Source: Streptomyces zinciresistens K42
GTDB taxonomy: Bacteria; Actinomycetota; Actinomycetes; Streptomycetales; Streptomycetaceae
Length of the DNA: 64,000 nt
Direction: 5' to 3'
NCBI RefSeq assembly: GCF_000225525.1
Contig: NZ_AGBF01000001.1
Location: forward strand, 124,001 to 188,000
In this document: piece by piece, positions 17,454 to 27,138 of the stretch
How positions within the stretch are numbered: the stretch's first letter is position 1
Layout of the letters: each line of letters begins with the position of its first letter
Translations under genes and position numbers: made by a program
The notes under the pieces: generated by a model
The model's input: only the letters and a program-made list of their open reading frames with translations
What the model was told of the DNA's origin: nothing
Databases searched by the model: none

Positions 17454-18707
17454 ATGCCGTACGAGATCGAGGAGCAGGAGGCGATCGGCCGCAGGATCAA
17501 GCGGCAGAGGCTCAATCTCGGTATGACGCAGGCCGATCTCGCCGCCGCGGTCGGCAAGACCCAGGGCTGGGTCTCCAAGGTCGAGGCAGGCAAGATCGAA
17601 CTCGACAGCGCCGGCCTGATCAACCAGATCGCGGCCGCGCTGCACTGCCACCCCAACGTGCTGCTGGAGCGGCCGTACGTCGGAACGATCGGCGAGAACC
17701 AGTGGCAGGCCGCGGCCGCGTCCATCGTGCGCGAGCTGCGCCGCTACGACCTCACCCCGGTCTTCGACGGCACCCCGCGCTCGTCCGCCGAGCTCTGGCA
17801 GGACATGACCCGGCTGCACCGCCTGCGCGACGCCGCGGCGAACATCGCGATCCTCAAGGCCCTGCCCGACCTGTTCCGCGAATCCCGGGCACTGGCCGAG
17901 GTCTCCTCGGGGCACGAGCGCGAGGAAGCGTTCGCCGTGTACGCGGTCTGCTGCAAGTTCGCCCACACCGCCGCCCACGCCCTCGGTCACCCCGAACTCA
18001 TCGCCATGGCCTGCGAGCGGGCCGCATGGTCCGCGCACCTCTCCGGCGACCCGCTCATGCCCGCCGTGGCCGACTGGATGCGGGTGTGGGACATGTGGGC
18101 GACAGCCGACTGGCAGGACTCGATCGCCCTGTCCGACAAGGCGCTGCACAGCGTGCAGCGCGAGTACGACCGCGGCGACCCGCTGGCGCTGCGCGTATGG
18201 GGCACACTCCAGCTGCGGGCCGCTGTCTCCTGCGCCCGCGGCGGCAACACGGCCGAAGCCGAGGACCGCCTGCGCCACGCTCGCGCGGCCAGCGACCGGA
18301 TGGACGCGCTGGCCGGCCCGCCCGTCTACGACCGGCACTCGCTGACCTTCTCCACCGGCAACGTCCAGATCCACCGAGTCAGTGTCGCCCTCGAAGCGGG
18401 CGACCAGACGAAGGCACTCGACCTCAACCGCCGTGCCAACCCCGCCCACTTGGCGCCGCTGCCCAAGTCCCGCCGCGGTCACCACCACATGGACCTGGCA
18501 CGGGCGTGGCTCTGGGACGGCAACCGGGACCAGGCGCTCACCGAGCTGGAGGAGGCCGAGCGCATCGCCCCGCAGCTCGTACGCAACCACCCCATCGCCC
18601 GAGCCACCCTCCGCAAGATCGTCTACGCCGAACGCGTCGCCACGCGCGAGAAGCTGAGGGGCATGTCCAGCCGTTTTCACCTCGATGACCAGGCGGTATT
18701 CCCCTGA
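17454..18707 (+). CDS. XRE-family regulator with TPR sensor domain
   Basis: A 417-residue regulator. A classical helix-turn-helix lies at residues about 10-65 (IGRRIKRQRLNLGMTQADLA, then TQGWVSKVEAGKIE), followed by a long helical TPR-like domain. It heads the radical SAM module on the same strand, so it is the likely pathway-specific regulator. AGGAGGG sits ten bases upstream of the ATG. The frame is open further upstream without similarity. Its repeat domain may bind a small molecule or peptide, as in related actinobacterial regulators (inference from family). Confidence 0.82.
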   Translation: MPYEIEEQEAIGRRIKRQRLNLGMTQADLAAAVGKTQGWVSKVEAGKIELDSAGLINQIAAALHCHPNVLLERPYVGTIGENQWQAAAASIVRELRRYDLTPVFDGTPRSSAELWQDMTRLHRLRDAAANIAILKALPDLFRESRALAEVSSGHEREEAFAVYAVCCKFAHTAAHALGHPELIAMACERAAWSAHLSGDPLMPAVADWMRVWDMWATADWQDSIALSDKALHSVQREYDRGDPLALRVWGTLQLRAAVSCARGGNTAEAEDRLRHARAASDRMDALAGPPVYDRHSLTFSTGNVQIHRVSVALEAGDQTKALDLNRRANPAHLAPLPKSRRGHHHMDLARAWLWDGNRDQALTELEEAERIAPQLVRNHPIARATLRKIVYAERVATREKLRGMSSRFHLDDQAVFP

Positions 18708-18733
18708 TTCATATTCGCCGGTAACCGCGCCCC

Positions 18734-18746
18734 TACCGTCAGTTGC
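18734..18746 (+). promoter_or_regulatory. Possible -10 element for a leaderless transcript
   Basis: TACCGT at 18734-18739 lies seven bases before the ATG at 18747, and there is no ribosome site. This spacing fits a leaderless mRNA, common in actinomycetes. No convincing -35 box was found. Confidence 0.3.
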
Positions 18747-19058
18747 ATGACGGGAAGTCGCACACCCCAACAGGCGCTCCCTACTGTGGAGTTACCTGAG
18801 AGTCGACCGACGTGGACTCCTCTGCTCGGCGACCTCGCCCACGACTCCGCGGCCCGCCGCACCGGCGTCGTGGTGGCCCTGCCCGAGGACACCGGCGCCA
18901 ACGTGTACCACCTGTGCCCGGAGGGCGGCGGCGACCCGTGGCCGGCCTTGCGGGACAACCTCGCGCCGTGCACGGACGATGCCGAGGACGGGTTCTTCCT
19001 CGACGAGGCGGCCAGGCCGCCCAGCGGGTTCGCCTCGGGCGAGGACGGTGCGCCGTGA
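18747..19058 (+). CDS. Small acidic protein at the head of the radical SAM module
   Basis: A 103-residue acidic protein. The central part (RRTGVVVALPEDTGANVYHL followed by a GGGDPWPALRDNLAP segment) resembles small beta-rich proteins often found beside streptomycete XRE regulators. Two Cys residues are present. No catalytic motif. The start lacks a ribosome site and may be leaderless. Its stop overlaps the next start (GTGA). It could be a regulatory partner or, less likely, a peptide substrate of the downstream enzymes. Confidence 0.6.
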   Translation: MTGSRTPQQALPTVELPESRPTWTPLLGDLAHDSAARRTGVVVALPEDTGANVYHLCPEGGGDPWPALRDNLAPCTDDAEDGFFLDEAARPPSGFASGEDGAP

Positions 19059-19261
19059 GCAGGCACCCGGTGTCCGCCGTCGCCGCCCGTCTGCGGGTGA
19101 ATGCCCTCGGCGGGGACAGTGCCCTCACGGCTCTCTGGGTCGCGCTGCACGTTCCCGCCGCGCTGCTGCTCGGCCACGTCCTGACTGACCACGCGACCGT
19201 GGCTGCGACTGCGCCGCCGGGGTCCGCCGCGATGGCCGACGACACCGCTCCACCCGAATGA
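19055..19261 (+). CDS. Small single-pass membrane protein
   Basis: A 68-residue protein with one hydrophobic segment (about residues 22-43, ALTALWVALHVPAALLLGHV). The GTG start overlaps the previous stop, which suggests translational coupling. It could be a small membrane-associated component of the radical SAM module. No family recognised. Confidence 0.5.
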   Translation: MSRHPVSAVAARLRVNALGGDSALTALWVALHVPAALLLGHVLTDHATVAATAPPGSAAMADDTAPPE

Positions 19262-19408
19262 GCTCCGGCCCTGGCCGCCGGTGAGGCGTCCGCCTGGCAT
19301 CCCCCGAGGCCGACGGGCGCCCGCTCCTCCCGGCGCAGGGCCGGCACCAACGTCCGCCCAGCACGCCCCCAGCAGAAGGACATACGACGCCCCGAGAAGC
19401 AGGAGTTC

Positions 19409-19551
19409 CTGTGGCCGATCACCGTGCACTGGCTCGACGGCACCCCCGTGGACACCAGCCTCATCACCCCGGACGCGTTCGCGGTCCTCGCCGTGCAGAT
19501 CGACCGGGCGAGGGAACATCTGAGCGGACCGAGCAGCTCCCGGGAGGGCCG

Positions 19552-19555
<4 letters not shown>
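19409..19555 (+). CDS. Small ORF before the kinase, start codon uncertain
   Basis: A frame of about 48 codons with almost perfect G/C third positions and a natural residue pattern (LWPITVHWLDGTPVD, then ITPDAFAVLAVQIDRA). It ends in a GTGA overlap with the kinase start. No ATG, GTG or TTG lies at a plausible 5' position; the position given is a CTG with AGGAG just upstream. The frame stays open back to 19262, directly after the TGA of the small membrane protein and in the same frame as it. Readthrough or a longer protein is therefore also possible. The competing frame from GTG 19411 has poor codon use. Confidence 0.5.
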
Positions 19556-20871
<1,316 letters not shown>

Positions 20872-21621
20872 GGACATGCGGGAGATCACCCGGTCCTCCG
20901 TACGAGCGGAGATCGCCCCGGTCGCCGCGATGCCCGCGGCCGACGCCATCGTCGTGTGCCCGCGCGCCTCGTTCACGAACACTGCCACCAGCGACATCCG
21001 GATGGCGGGACTGGCCGCCAACGCCCCGTTGATCCGCTCCCTGGCACAGGAAGTAGCCGGGTTTGGTGGGCACGTCATCGTGGTGACCAACCCGGTCGAC
21101 GTCCTGGCCCGCGTCTTCGCGACCACGGTCGGCCCGGCCGCGCGGGTGTACGGCATCGGGTCCAGTGCCGACTCGGCCCGCTACCGGCTCGCCCTCGCCG
21201 CCCACCACCGGGTCCCGCCCGCCGCCGTACGCGGTTGGGTGATCGGCGAGCACGGCGACGGCGCGGTCATCTGTGCCTCGACCACCACGGTCAACGGCCG
21301 CACGGCCGAAGTGCCGTCGGAGTACGTCCGGGCCCAGCTGGCGGCACGGCCGCGCCAGATCAACGCCGGGATCGGCCGCACCCGCTGCGGTCCGGCCGGC
21401 GCCGTGCTCGGCGCGCTGCGCAAGACGCTCGGCATCAGCGACGGCACCGAAGTGCTCTCCGTTAACCACGACGGCGTGTGGCTCGGAATCCCGTTGCAGT
21501 TCTCCGCGGGCCGCCCGACTGTGGCCCTGCCCGACCTCGATCCTGATGAACAGCGGCAGTTCACCGCCGCCCGTACCAAGCTCGACTCCGCCTATCAGCA
21601 GACCCGTCAAGGAGCGACCGC

Positions 21622-22758
21622 GTGCTGAGCGCCACCCGAATCCACGCCGACGAGGCGACCGTCACGGTCGTCAGCGACACCAAGGACATCACCGACTGGG
21701 CCCTGCGCTACTTCGGCGGCTGGTGGAACGCCACCGCCGTGAACGCCCCGGCCGCGCCCGGCGGCAGCATCGCCGAGGGCGGTGCCCTGCTCCTGGCCGA
21801 CGTCGACAGCGACCGTCTGATGGACACCGAGACCCTGGTCGGCGACTACGAGCACGATGAAGTCGACTACGCGAACGCCCGCACTCTGGTCGCCCGGCAC
21901 GAGGACGGCGTGATCTACGCGATCCAGCCCGCCGAACGCCTCGCCTACCACTACGACCCGGCCACCAGTCGGCTTGTCATCGTCGGCGCCCACGCGGAGC
22001 CGGTCGCCGTCGCCGCGTCCCGTCTGGCCCGCGAACTCATCAGAGGCCAGCTGCTGCGTGCCGGGTTCCACATCCTGCACGCTTCCTGCGTCGCCCGCGA
22101 CGGCCGCGCGCTCCTCACCTTCGGGCCCAAGGGCGCCGGCAAGACCACCACGGCCCTCCTGCTCGCCCGCGAGGGGTACGACCTCCTTGCCAACGACCGG
22201 GTGTTCATCCGTCCCGAGGACGGAGGACTGCGGATCCTGCCGTGGCCGTCGGCCGCCGCGATCGGCTTCGGCCTGCTCGAGTCCACCGGCCTGTACGAAC
22301 CGCTGCGCGCCCGAGTCCTGGACGGCGAGCAGATGCACCCCACCCAGGACCAGCGCGTCACCGACGCCCTGCACGCCGGCAGCACCAAGCCGATCTGGAA
22401 CGCCAAGGGCAAGGAACTCAAGCCGCAGTTCTTCCCCGACCAGCTCTCCTCGATCCTCGGCATGACGCTCGCGCCCCAGGCCCGCGCCACCGCGCTGCTC
22501 TTCCCCCGCGTCGAGACGGACGCTGAGCCCCAGCTCGTCCCGGCGCCGCGCGCGCTGGAGGAAGAGGACTTCTTCACCAGCAAGACCGAGGACCGCTACC
22601 CGGACATCTTCCGCCTCGCGCCCGACAAGGTGGCCCCGGCCACCGACCTCGCGGACCGGCTCGCCCTGCTGCCGCGCCGCGCCCTGGTCCTGACCCACGA
22701 CAGCCGCGCCAGCGCCGAGCTGCTCGCCAAGACCGCCGAGGGCCTGCTGTCCGAGTAG
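21622..22758 (+). CDS. HPr-kinase-like P-loop protein
   Basis: A 378-residue protein with the Walker A motif GPKGAGKTT at 168-176, preceded by ILHASCVARDGRALL as in HprK-related kinases. A downstream LLANDRVFIRP segment resembles their Walker B region. Such HprK-like proteins occur in peptide natural-product clusters, where some phosphorylate the peptide. The N-terminal 130 residues are not recognised. The GTG start overlaps the dehydrogenase stop. It is followed by a hairpin and then the radical SAM gene. The acceptor is unknown; a serine on a peptide is one possibility. Confidence 0.78.
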   Translation: MLSATRIHADEATVTVVSDTKDITDWALRYFGGWWNATAVNAPAAPGGSIAEGGALLLADVDSDRLMDTETLVGDYEHDEVDYANARTLVARHEDGVIYAIQPAERLAYHYDPATSRLVIVGAHAEPVAVAASRLARELIRGQLLRAGFHILHASCVARDGRALLTFGPKGAGKTTTALLLAREGYDLLANDRVFIRPEDGGLRILPWPSAAAIGFGLLESTGLYEPLRARVLDGEQMHPTQDQRVTDALHAGSTKPIWNAKGKELKPQFFPDQLSSILGMTLAPQARATALLFPRVETDAEPQLVPAPRALEEEDFFTSKTEDRYPDIFRLAPDKVAPATDLADRLALLPRRALVLTHDSRASAELLAKTAEGLLSE

Positions 22759-22773
22759 AAGCGCCACAAATCA

Positions 22774-22803
22774 GGCCGTCCCCCTTCCTGAGAAGGGGCG
22801 GCC
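22774..22803. terminator. Hairpin between the HprK-like and radical SAM genes
   Basis: A 12-bp stem with a two-base bulge and a CTGA loop (GGCCG..CCCCTTC pairing with GAAGGGG..CGGCC), about 15 bases after the HprK-like stop. No T tract follows. It may attenuate transcription, or set different expression of the radical SAM and methyltransferase genes. Confidence 0.45.
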
Positions 22804-22838
22804 GGCCCACCGTGAAACACAACCGAAGGGAACGGCTC

Positions 22839-23732
22839 GTGACGATCGCACCCGAGGCCCCCACCAAGCCCCTTGTCCCCACCTTCCTCGAGTTGGAGAT
22901 CACCCGTCGCTGTCAGCTGACGTGTCCCTCGCTCTGCTTCGTCCAGGCGGGCCCGACCCAGGGGCACGGCGTCATGTCCGCCGCCGATTGGAAGCGGATC
23001 ATCACCGAGGCCGCCGCACTCGGCGTCAAGAAGATCCAGCTGATCGGCGGGGAAGCCACGCTCCACCCGGGCTTCGTCGAGATCGTGGAACACGCCCTCG
23101 GCGAAGGGCTCAAGGTGGAGGTGTTTTCCAACCTGTTCCGCGTCCGCCGTGACCACTGGACGCTCTTCGAGCGGCCCGGTGTCTCCCTGGCGACGTCCTA
23201 CTACGCCGACACGGACGAGGGACACGACGAAGTCACGGGGCGCGAGGGCTCCCACGCCGAGACCCGCGCGAACATCATCGAGGCGCACCGCCGCGGGATC
23301 CGCATTCGGGTCGGCATCGTGGACGTGCTGGACGGCCAGCGTGTCGAACAGGCCCGCGCAGAGCTGGAAGGACTCGGCATCACGGAGGTGCACGTCGACC
23401 GAGTCCGAGCCGTCGGCAACGCGGTCAAGGGCGAGGGTCTGCCGTCCACGTCCGAGCTGTGCGGCCGGTGCGCCACCGGCACGGCCGCCGTGCTCGCGGA
23501 CGGCACCGTCACGCCCTGCGTGCTCGCCCGGTTCTTGCCCGCCGGACAGGTCCAAGACGCCACACTGGAGCGGGTGTTCACCTCTCCGCAGTGGCAGCAG
23601 GTCGCCGCGAGCATCCCGGCCGCCCGCATGGACCCGTGTGGTCCGGACTGCGGTCCCAACGACGACAGTCAGGGCGGCGGCGGAACCTGTGGCCCCGCTG
23701 ACGACAGCGTCATCCCGAACTCTGCGGGCTGA
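22839..23732 (+). CDS. Radical SAM protein with CX3CX3C cluster motif
   Basis: A 297-residue radical SAM enzyme. The [4Fe-4S] cysteines are C25, C29 and C33 in RRCQLTCPSLCF. This is CX3CX3C spacing rather than the common CX3CX2C. IGGEATLHP provides the SAM-binding GGE motif. A SPASM-like C-terminal region follows, with LCGRC and VTPCVLARFLPAGQ, and the protein ends in a Gly/Cys/Asp-rich tail. The start is the GTG at 22839 with AAGGGA seven bases upstream; a GTG nine codons earlier is less likely. I recall this CPSxC subfamily in actinobacterial clusters with a methyltransferase, as here. Substrate unknown, perhaps a peptide. Confidence 0.87.
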   Translation: MTIAPEAPTKPLVPTFLELEITRRCQLTCPSLCFVQAGPTQGHGVMSAADWKRIITEAAALGVKKIQLIGGEATLHPGFVEIVEHALGEGLKVEVFSNLFRVRRDHWTLFERPGVSLATSYYADTDEGHDEVTGREGSHAETRANIIEAHRRGIRIRVGIVDVLDGQRVEQARAELEGLGITEVHVDRVRAVGNAVKGEGLPSTSELCGRCATGTAAVLADGTVTPCVLARFLPAGQVQDATLERVFTSPQWQQVAASIPAARMDPCGPDCGPNDDSQGGGGTCGPADDSVIPNSAG

Positions 23733-23745
23733 AAGGCAGGACCCT

Positions 23746-24945
23746 TTGAAGGACTGGGAAGCGGCAGCAGAGCAGTTGGCCGTCAAGACCGTGGTGAGGG
23801 CCGAGTCGCGCTGGTTCAAGCCGCTGGCCACCACACCGAGGCACGTGTTCGTGCCCCGGTGGTGGACCAGGGCCACCGCTGGCGGTGAGCCGGTGTGGGA
23901 GTTGCGCGACGGCGCGAGCGACACCGATGCGTGGCTGCGGGACGCCTACGCCGACACCACGCTCGTCACCCGCATCGGTCCCCACCATGCCGACCACGCC
24001 CAGGCGGGCCAGCCCCTGACCCGGAGCCGAGAGCGGCGGTCCACGTCATCCTCCACGCTGCCCTCTCTGGTGCTGATGATGTACCGGGCCGCGTTCATCA
24101 CCGACACCTCCCGGCTCCTGGTGACCTGCGGGAGCGGCTACGGCACCGCTCTGGCCTGCGCTCGCCTCCGCGAGGAGCTGGTCACCAGCGTGGACGTCGA
24201 TCCGTATCTCGTTCAGGCGGCACGCAAGCGGCTGGCCGAGGCCGGCCATCATCCGCGTGTCGAAGTCTGCGATCTGACCGGCGCCCTGCCTGAGGGCACC
24301 TACGACCGGATCATCTCCACCGTCGCCGTGCCCACGGTGCCCGTCTCGTGGCTGGAGGCGCTCGCTCCCGACGGGCGGCTGGTGACCACCATCGCCGACA
24401 CCGGGCTGGTCATCGTCGCGGACAAGACCCCCGACGGCGGCGCCGTCGGACACGTCAAACTCGAGGCCGCCGGGTTCATGTCCGCGCGTCACGGCGAGGA
24501 CTACGACGACACCTTCCCGGAGAACCCGCCGCTGTGGCAGACCGTCCAGCACGCCGACGGCGAGAGCATCACCACCGGCCGCTACCCGCTGACGTACGTA
24601 CCCGACACCTGGGACCTACGCTCCACCCTCGAACTCGAAATGCCCGGCATCGACCACCGCCAACACACCGCGCACGACGGCACCCGCACCATCTACATGC
24701 TTCACGCCGACGGCTCCTGGGCCCGCGCCACAGCTACCGGACGCAAGGACTCCCCGACCGTGCACCAGGGCGGGCCCCGCCGGCTGTGGGACCAACTCGA
24801 CCGCATCCGCACCTGGCTCGTCGTCGACGGCGACCTCCCCATCCACGGCGCCAAGGTGACCATCACCCCCGACGGAGCGGCCACGTTCTCCCGGAGGGGC
24901 TGGTCGTCCACCATCATCGGCGCAACCAGCATGCTCAACCCGTAG
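23746..24945 (+). CDS. Protein-L-isoaspartate O-methyltransferase-like protein
   Basis: A 399-residue PCMT-type methyltransferase. The N-terminal part has the PRHVFVPRWW motif of the family. The SAM site reads LLVTCGSGYGTALACA with SVDVDPYLV downstream, and IISTVAVPTVPVSWL corresponds to the post-II region. The C-terminal 150 residues are an extension shared with natural-product PCMTs. It starts at TTG 23746, six bases after AGGA and 14 bases after the radical SAM stop, so the two are co-transcribed. In RiPP pathways such enzymes methylate Asp residues to form succinimide or isoaspartate. Here that is inference. Confidence 0.85.
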   Translation: MKDWEAAAEQLAVKTVVRAESRWFKPLATTPRHVFVPRWWTRATAGGEPVWELRDGASDTDAWLRDAYADTTLVTRIGPHHADHAQAGQPLTRSRERRSTSSSTLPSLVLMMYRAAFITDTSRLLVTCGSGYGTALACARLREELVTSVDVDPYLVQAARKRLAEAGHHPRVEVCDLTGALPEGTYDRIISTVAVPTVPVSWLEALAPDGRLVTTIADTGLVIVADKTPDGGAVGHVKLEAAGFMSARHGEDYDDTFPENPPLWQTVQHADGESITTGRYPLTYVPDTWDLRSTLELEMPGIDHRQHTAHDGTRTIYMLHADGSWARATATGRKDSPTVHQGGPRRLWDQLDRIRTWLVVDGDLPIHGAKVTITPDGAATFSRRGWSSTIIGATSMLNP

Positions 24946-24974
24946 AGCCTTCCGGCAAATCCAGCGGCGCGTAC

Positions 24975-25001
24975 GCCGAGGTTCGCCAAGGCAACCTCGG
25001 C
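24975..25001. terminator. Hairpin terminator after the PCMT gene
   Basis: Perfect 9-bp arms GCCGAGGTT and AACCTCGGC with a 9-base loop, 30 bases after the PCMT stop. It likely marks the 3' end of the radical SAM operon. Confidence 0.6.
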
Positions 25002-25047
25002 CGCACGTCGGCTTGCCGACCGCGGCTCCATAGGGTGGATCAGCACG

Positions 25048-25066
25048 GGACGACGCCTTGTCGTCC
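25048..25066. promoter_or_regulatory. Inverted repeat upstream of the gene at 25094
   Basis: GGACGAC-GCCTT-GTCGTCC, 7-bp perfect arms, 28 bases before the start of the next gene. It could be an operator or a small attenuator. Nothing else in the gap is assignable. Confidence 0.3.
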
Positions 25067-25093
25067 ACGTCCTGGACGCGAGAGGGATGACCC

Positions 25094-25720
25094 ATGACAA
25101 CCGCTGAGCCGCCGTCGGCCGAGACGTCATCCCAGAGCGTGTGGGAGTGCTCCCTGGTCTGGGCGGACCTGCTGATCGGACTCCACGTGGAATCGCTGGA
25201 GCAGGATCGCCACGGCCAACTCTTCAAGTTCTCCGAGGAGGAGACCGCCCTGTACGCCGGGGCGGACCGGCCCCTGGTGTCCTTCCTGATCGCGGCGGCC
25301 CTGCACGAGCGGATCCTGGGACTGGACCTGTCCTTCCCCGACGCGGTGTTCGTGCCGATCGCTGCTCCGCACGAGGAGGGCGTAACCGGCACGCTGCGAC
25401 GGTCGGCGTACAACGCGCTCGAGCTCAGCCCCGACATCGAAGACCAAGGGGGCTCCTCGCGGGCGCTGTTGATGCGCGTCGCCCTGGCTTCCCATCCTGA
25501 TGACCGGCTGCTGTGGGACCGGGTCCGAACGACCGCCCTCACCGTCGTGGACACCATTGCCCGGAGAACCCATGCGCGGCACACCGGGCCTCGCCATCCC
25601 GACGCCCAGCCTGATGGCCCGTACTGGGAGCGCGGCAGCACGATCGGGGACGTCCTTCTCACCGAGCAGCATGGTCGTGAACTTGACCGACTCGCCGAGT
25701 TCTGGGGCGACGATCACTGA
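25094..25720 (+). CDS. Hypothetical protein
   Basis: A 208-residue soluble acidic protein that I do not recognise. It has a Leu/Ala-rich helical middle (LVSFLIAAALHERILGLDLS) and no catalytic motif. ATG at 25094 has GAGGGA eight bases upstream. Its stop overlaps the end of the convergent gene by seven bases. Confidence 0.62.
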   Translation: MTTAEPPSAETSSQSVWECSLVWADLLIGLHVESLEQDRHGQLFKFSEEETALYAGADRPLVSFLIAAALHERILGLDLSFPDAVFVPIAAPHEEGVTGTLRRSAYNALELSPDIEDQGGSSRALLMRVALASHPDDRLLWDRVRTTALTVVDTIARRTHARHTGPRHPDAQPDGPYWERGSTIGDVLLTEQHGRELDRLAEFWGDDH

Positions 25721-26439
25721 GCGGCGGGGACAGGTTCCTCGGGTTTCAGGTCCTCGGCCCGAATGATCACCCGCTCGCCGTGCGGGCCCGGGGCCTCAAT
25801 CCTGATGTCACCTTCCACGGTGGACATCACTGTGCGCCGCGCCTCCACCTGCCCCGGGATCGTGAGGACCACCTCGTACCCAGGGGGAGGCCCTGGCATC
25901 ACAGTGCGGTTCTCGTCGTCCATCAGCCAGGCCGGAGCGACGACCTCACCGTTCCGTCCCTCGTCCTCGCCGCCGATTACCTGTACCCGCGTGCGTGGCG
26001 CCAAGCCTGCCGGCCGCTCGGCGGCAAGCGCCGCCCGCGCAGCCGAACCGGCCCAGAGCGTCACCACGTCGACTGCAGGAAGCGGCGAACCGCGGCCGAT
26101 GCCGCGCGGCATCCCGTCGCTGTTGGCCAGCGAGGGCTCCTTCGGCCACGGGCGGGTCAGCCAAGCCCACTCGGCGCGAGTCTCCTCTGCTGCCAACCTC
26201 AACTCGTCGCCGAGCTCGTACACCATCGCGGGCCCCTGGGCGAGGTGCCACAGCACGCTCCCGATGTCCACTTCTTCAACGGGGCGTTCCTGCCGCTTGG
26301 CCAGGCCCGAGAGAGCCACCGCGAGCACGCCGCGAATCGCACGCCCATCCCACGAGTCCGCCGGATGATGTCCGAGTGCCGCGATCTCGTCGGCGCGTTG
26401 AACCGCCTGTGCCCAGGCCACGGGACGCTCCTCAGTCAT
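25714..26439 (-). CDS. Hypothetical protein, paralogue of its upstream neighbour
   Basis: A 241-residue protein. The first half matches the upstream gene product in order and spacing (WDGRAIRGVLAVAL, then SVLWHLAQG, then AEWAWLTRPWPKEP, then MPRGIGRG). The second half is extra and beta-rich, with RVQVIGGEDEGRNGEVVAP, which looks like a small SH3- or KOW-type barrel. ATG at 26439 has GGAGG eight bases upstream and overlaps the neighbour's TGA (ATGA). Function unknown. Confidence 0.62.
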   Translation of the reverse strand: MTEERPVAWAQAVQRADEIAALGHHPADSWDGRAIRGVLAVALSGLAKRQERPVEEVDIGSVLWHLAQGPAMVYELGDELRLAAEETRAEWAWLTRPWPKEPSLANSDGMPRGIGRGSPLPAVDVVTLWAGSAARAALAAERPAGLAPRTRVQVIGGEDEGRNGEVVAPAWLMDDENRTVMPGPPPGYEVVLTIPGQVEARRTVMSTVEGDIRIEAPGPHGERVIIRAEDLKPEEPVPAAQ

Positions 26440-27092
26440 GCTGCGAGCCTCCATACGGTCTCGAACGAGTAACGCTTATCGGCGACTTGTGAGACACGCA
26501 GGGAAGCGGGCCACCGCACGCGATCAAGTCCGAACCCACCGCTCTGATGAGACAGCGAGGGTCGTGAGACACCCGAACTGTTCATAACCAGGGCGGGGTC
26601 CGGCAGAGCCTCCGCGATCCCGCGGCTCATCCCTTCCCACCGCGGCTCTGGCAGGGGTCCGTCCGCCGCGTTGCGTCCCCGCTGCATCAGGGCCTCCCAG
26701 GGCGGGGGCGGCACGTTGCGGCGCCGAATGGGGGCTTCGGGGCCCCACGGCCGGTTCAGCCACCGCCATCGCGCGAGCAGCGGATCCGACAGCTCGTCAA
26801 CCGGTGTGGTGAGGGCCTGGCCTGCATCCGGGAACGTGTCTTCCACGAGGTGGATGACGTGCTCGTCGTCCCACAGCCACCACAGGACTTTCGACCACGG
26901 CACCTCGTTGACCGGCGTCTCGTGGCGCACGTGCAGCGCGTACAGGACCACCACCGTGATGATGTCGCGGATGGCGACGTCGTCCCAGCAGTCTTCGTTC
27001 ATCCCGCCGGGCCGCTCGCGGTCGGCGACCACCGTCGCGCGGCTCACCGCAGCCTCCCAGGTGCTGGGTGACGTGGTCGTCTCTGCGGTCAC
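26436..27092 (-). CDS. Hypothetical protein, paralogue of its downstream neighbour
   Basis: A 218-residue protein that shares with the next gene the elements WDDVAIRDIITVVV, SKVLWWLWDDEHV, ARWRWLNRPWGPE and MSRGIAEALP. The two seem to come from a duplication. It lacks the C-terminal barrel of the paralogue. GTG at 27092 follows GGAGGAGAAG directly. Translationally coupled to the paralogue, so the two may form a complex. No known family. Confidence 0.6.
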   Translation of the reverse strand: MTAETTTSPSTWEAAVSRATVVADRERPGGMNEDCWDDVAIRDIITVVVLYALHVRHETPVNEVPWSKVLWWLWDDEHVIHLVEDTFPDAGQALTTPVDELSDPLLARWRWLNRPWGPEAPIRRRNVPPPPWEALMQRGRNAADGPLPEPRWEGMSRGIAEALPDPALVMNSSGVSRPSLSHQSGGFGLDRVRWPASLRVSQVADKRYSFETVWRLAA

Positions 27093-27138
27093 CTTCTCCT
27101 CCGGTCTTCTCGGGTCGGCGGCGCCGTGAGGCCAGGTC

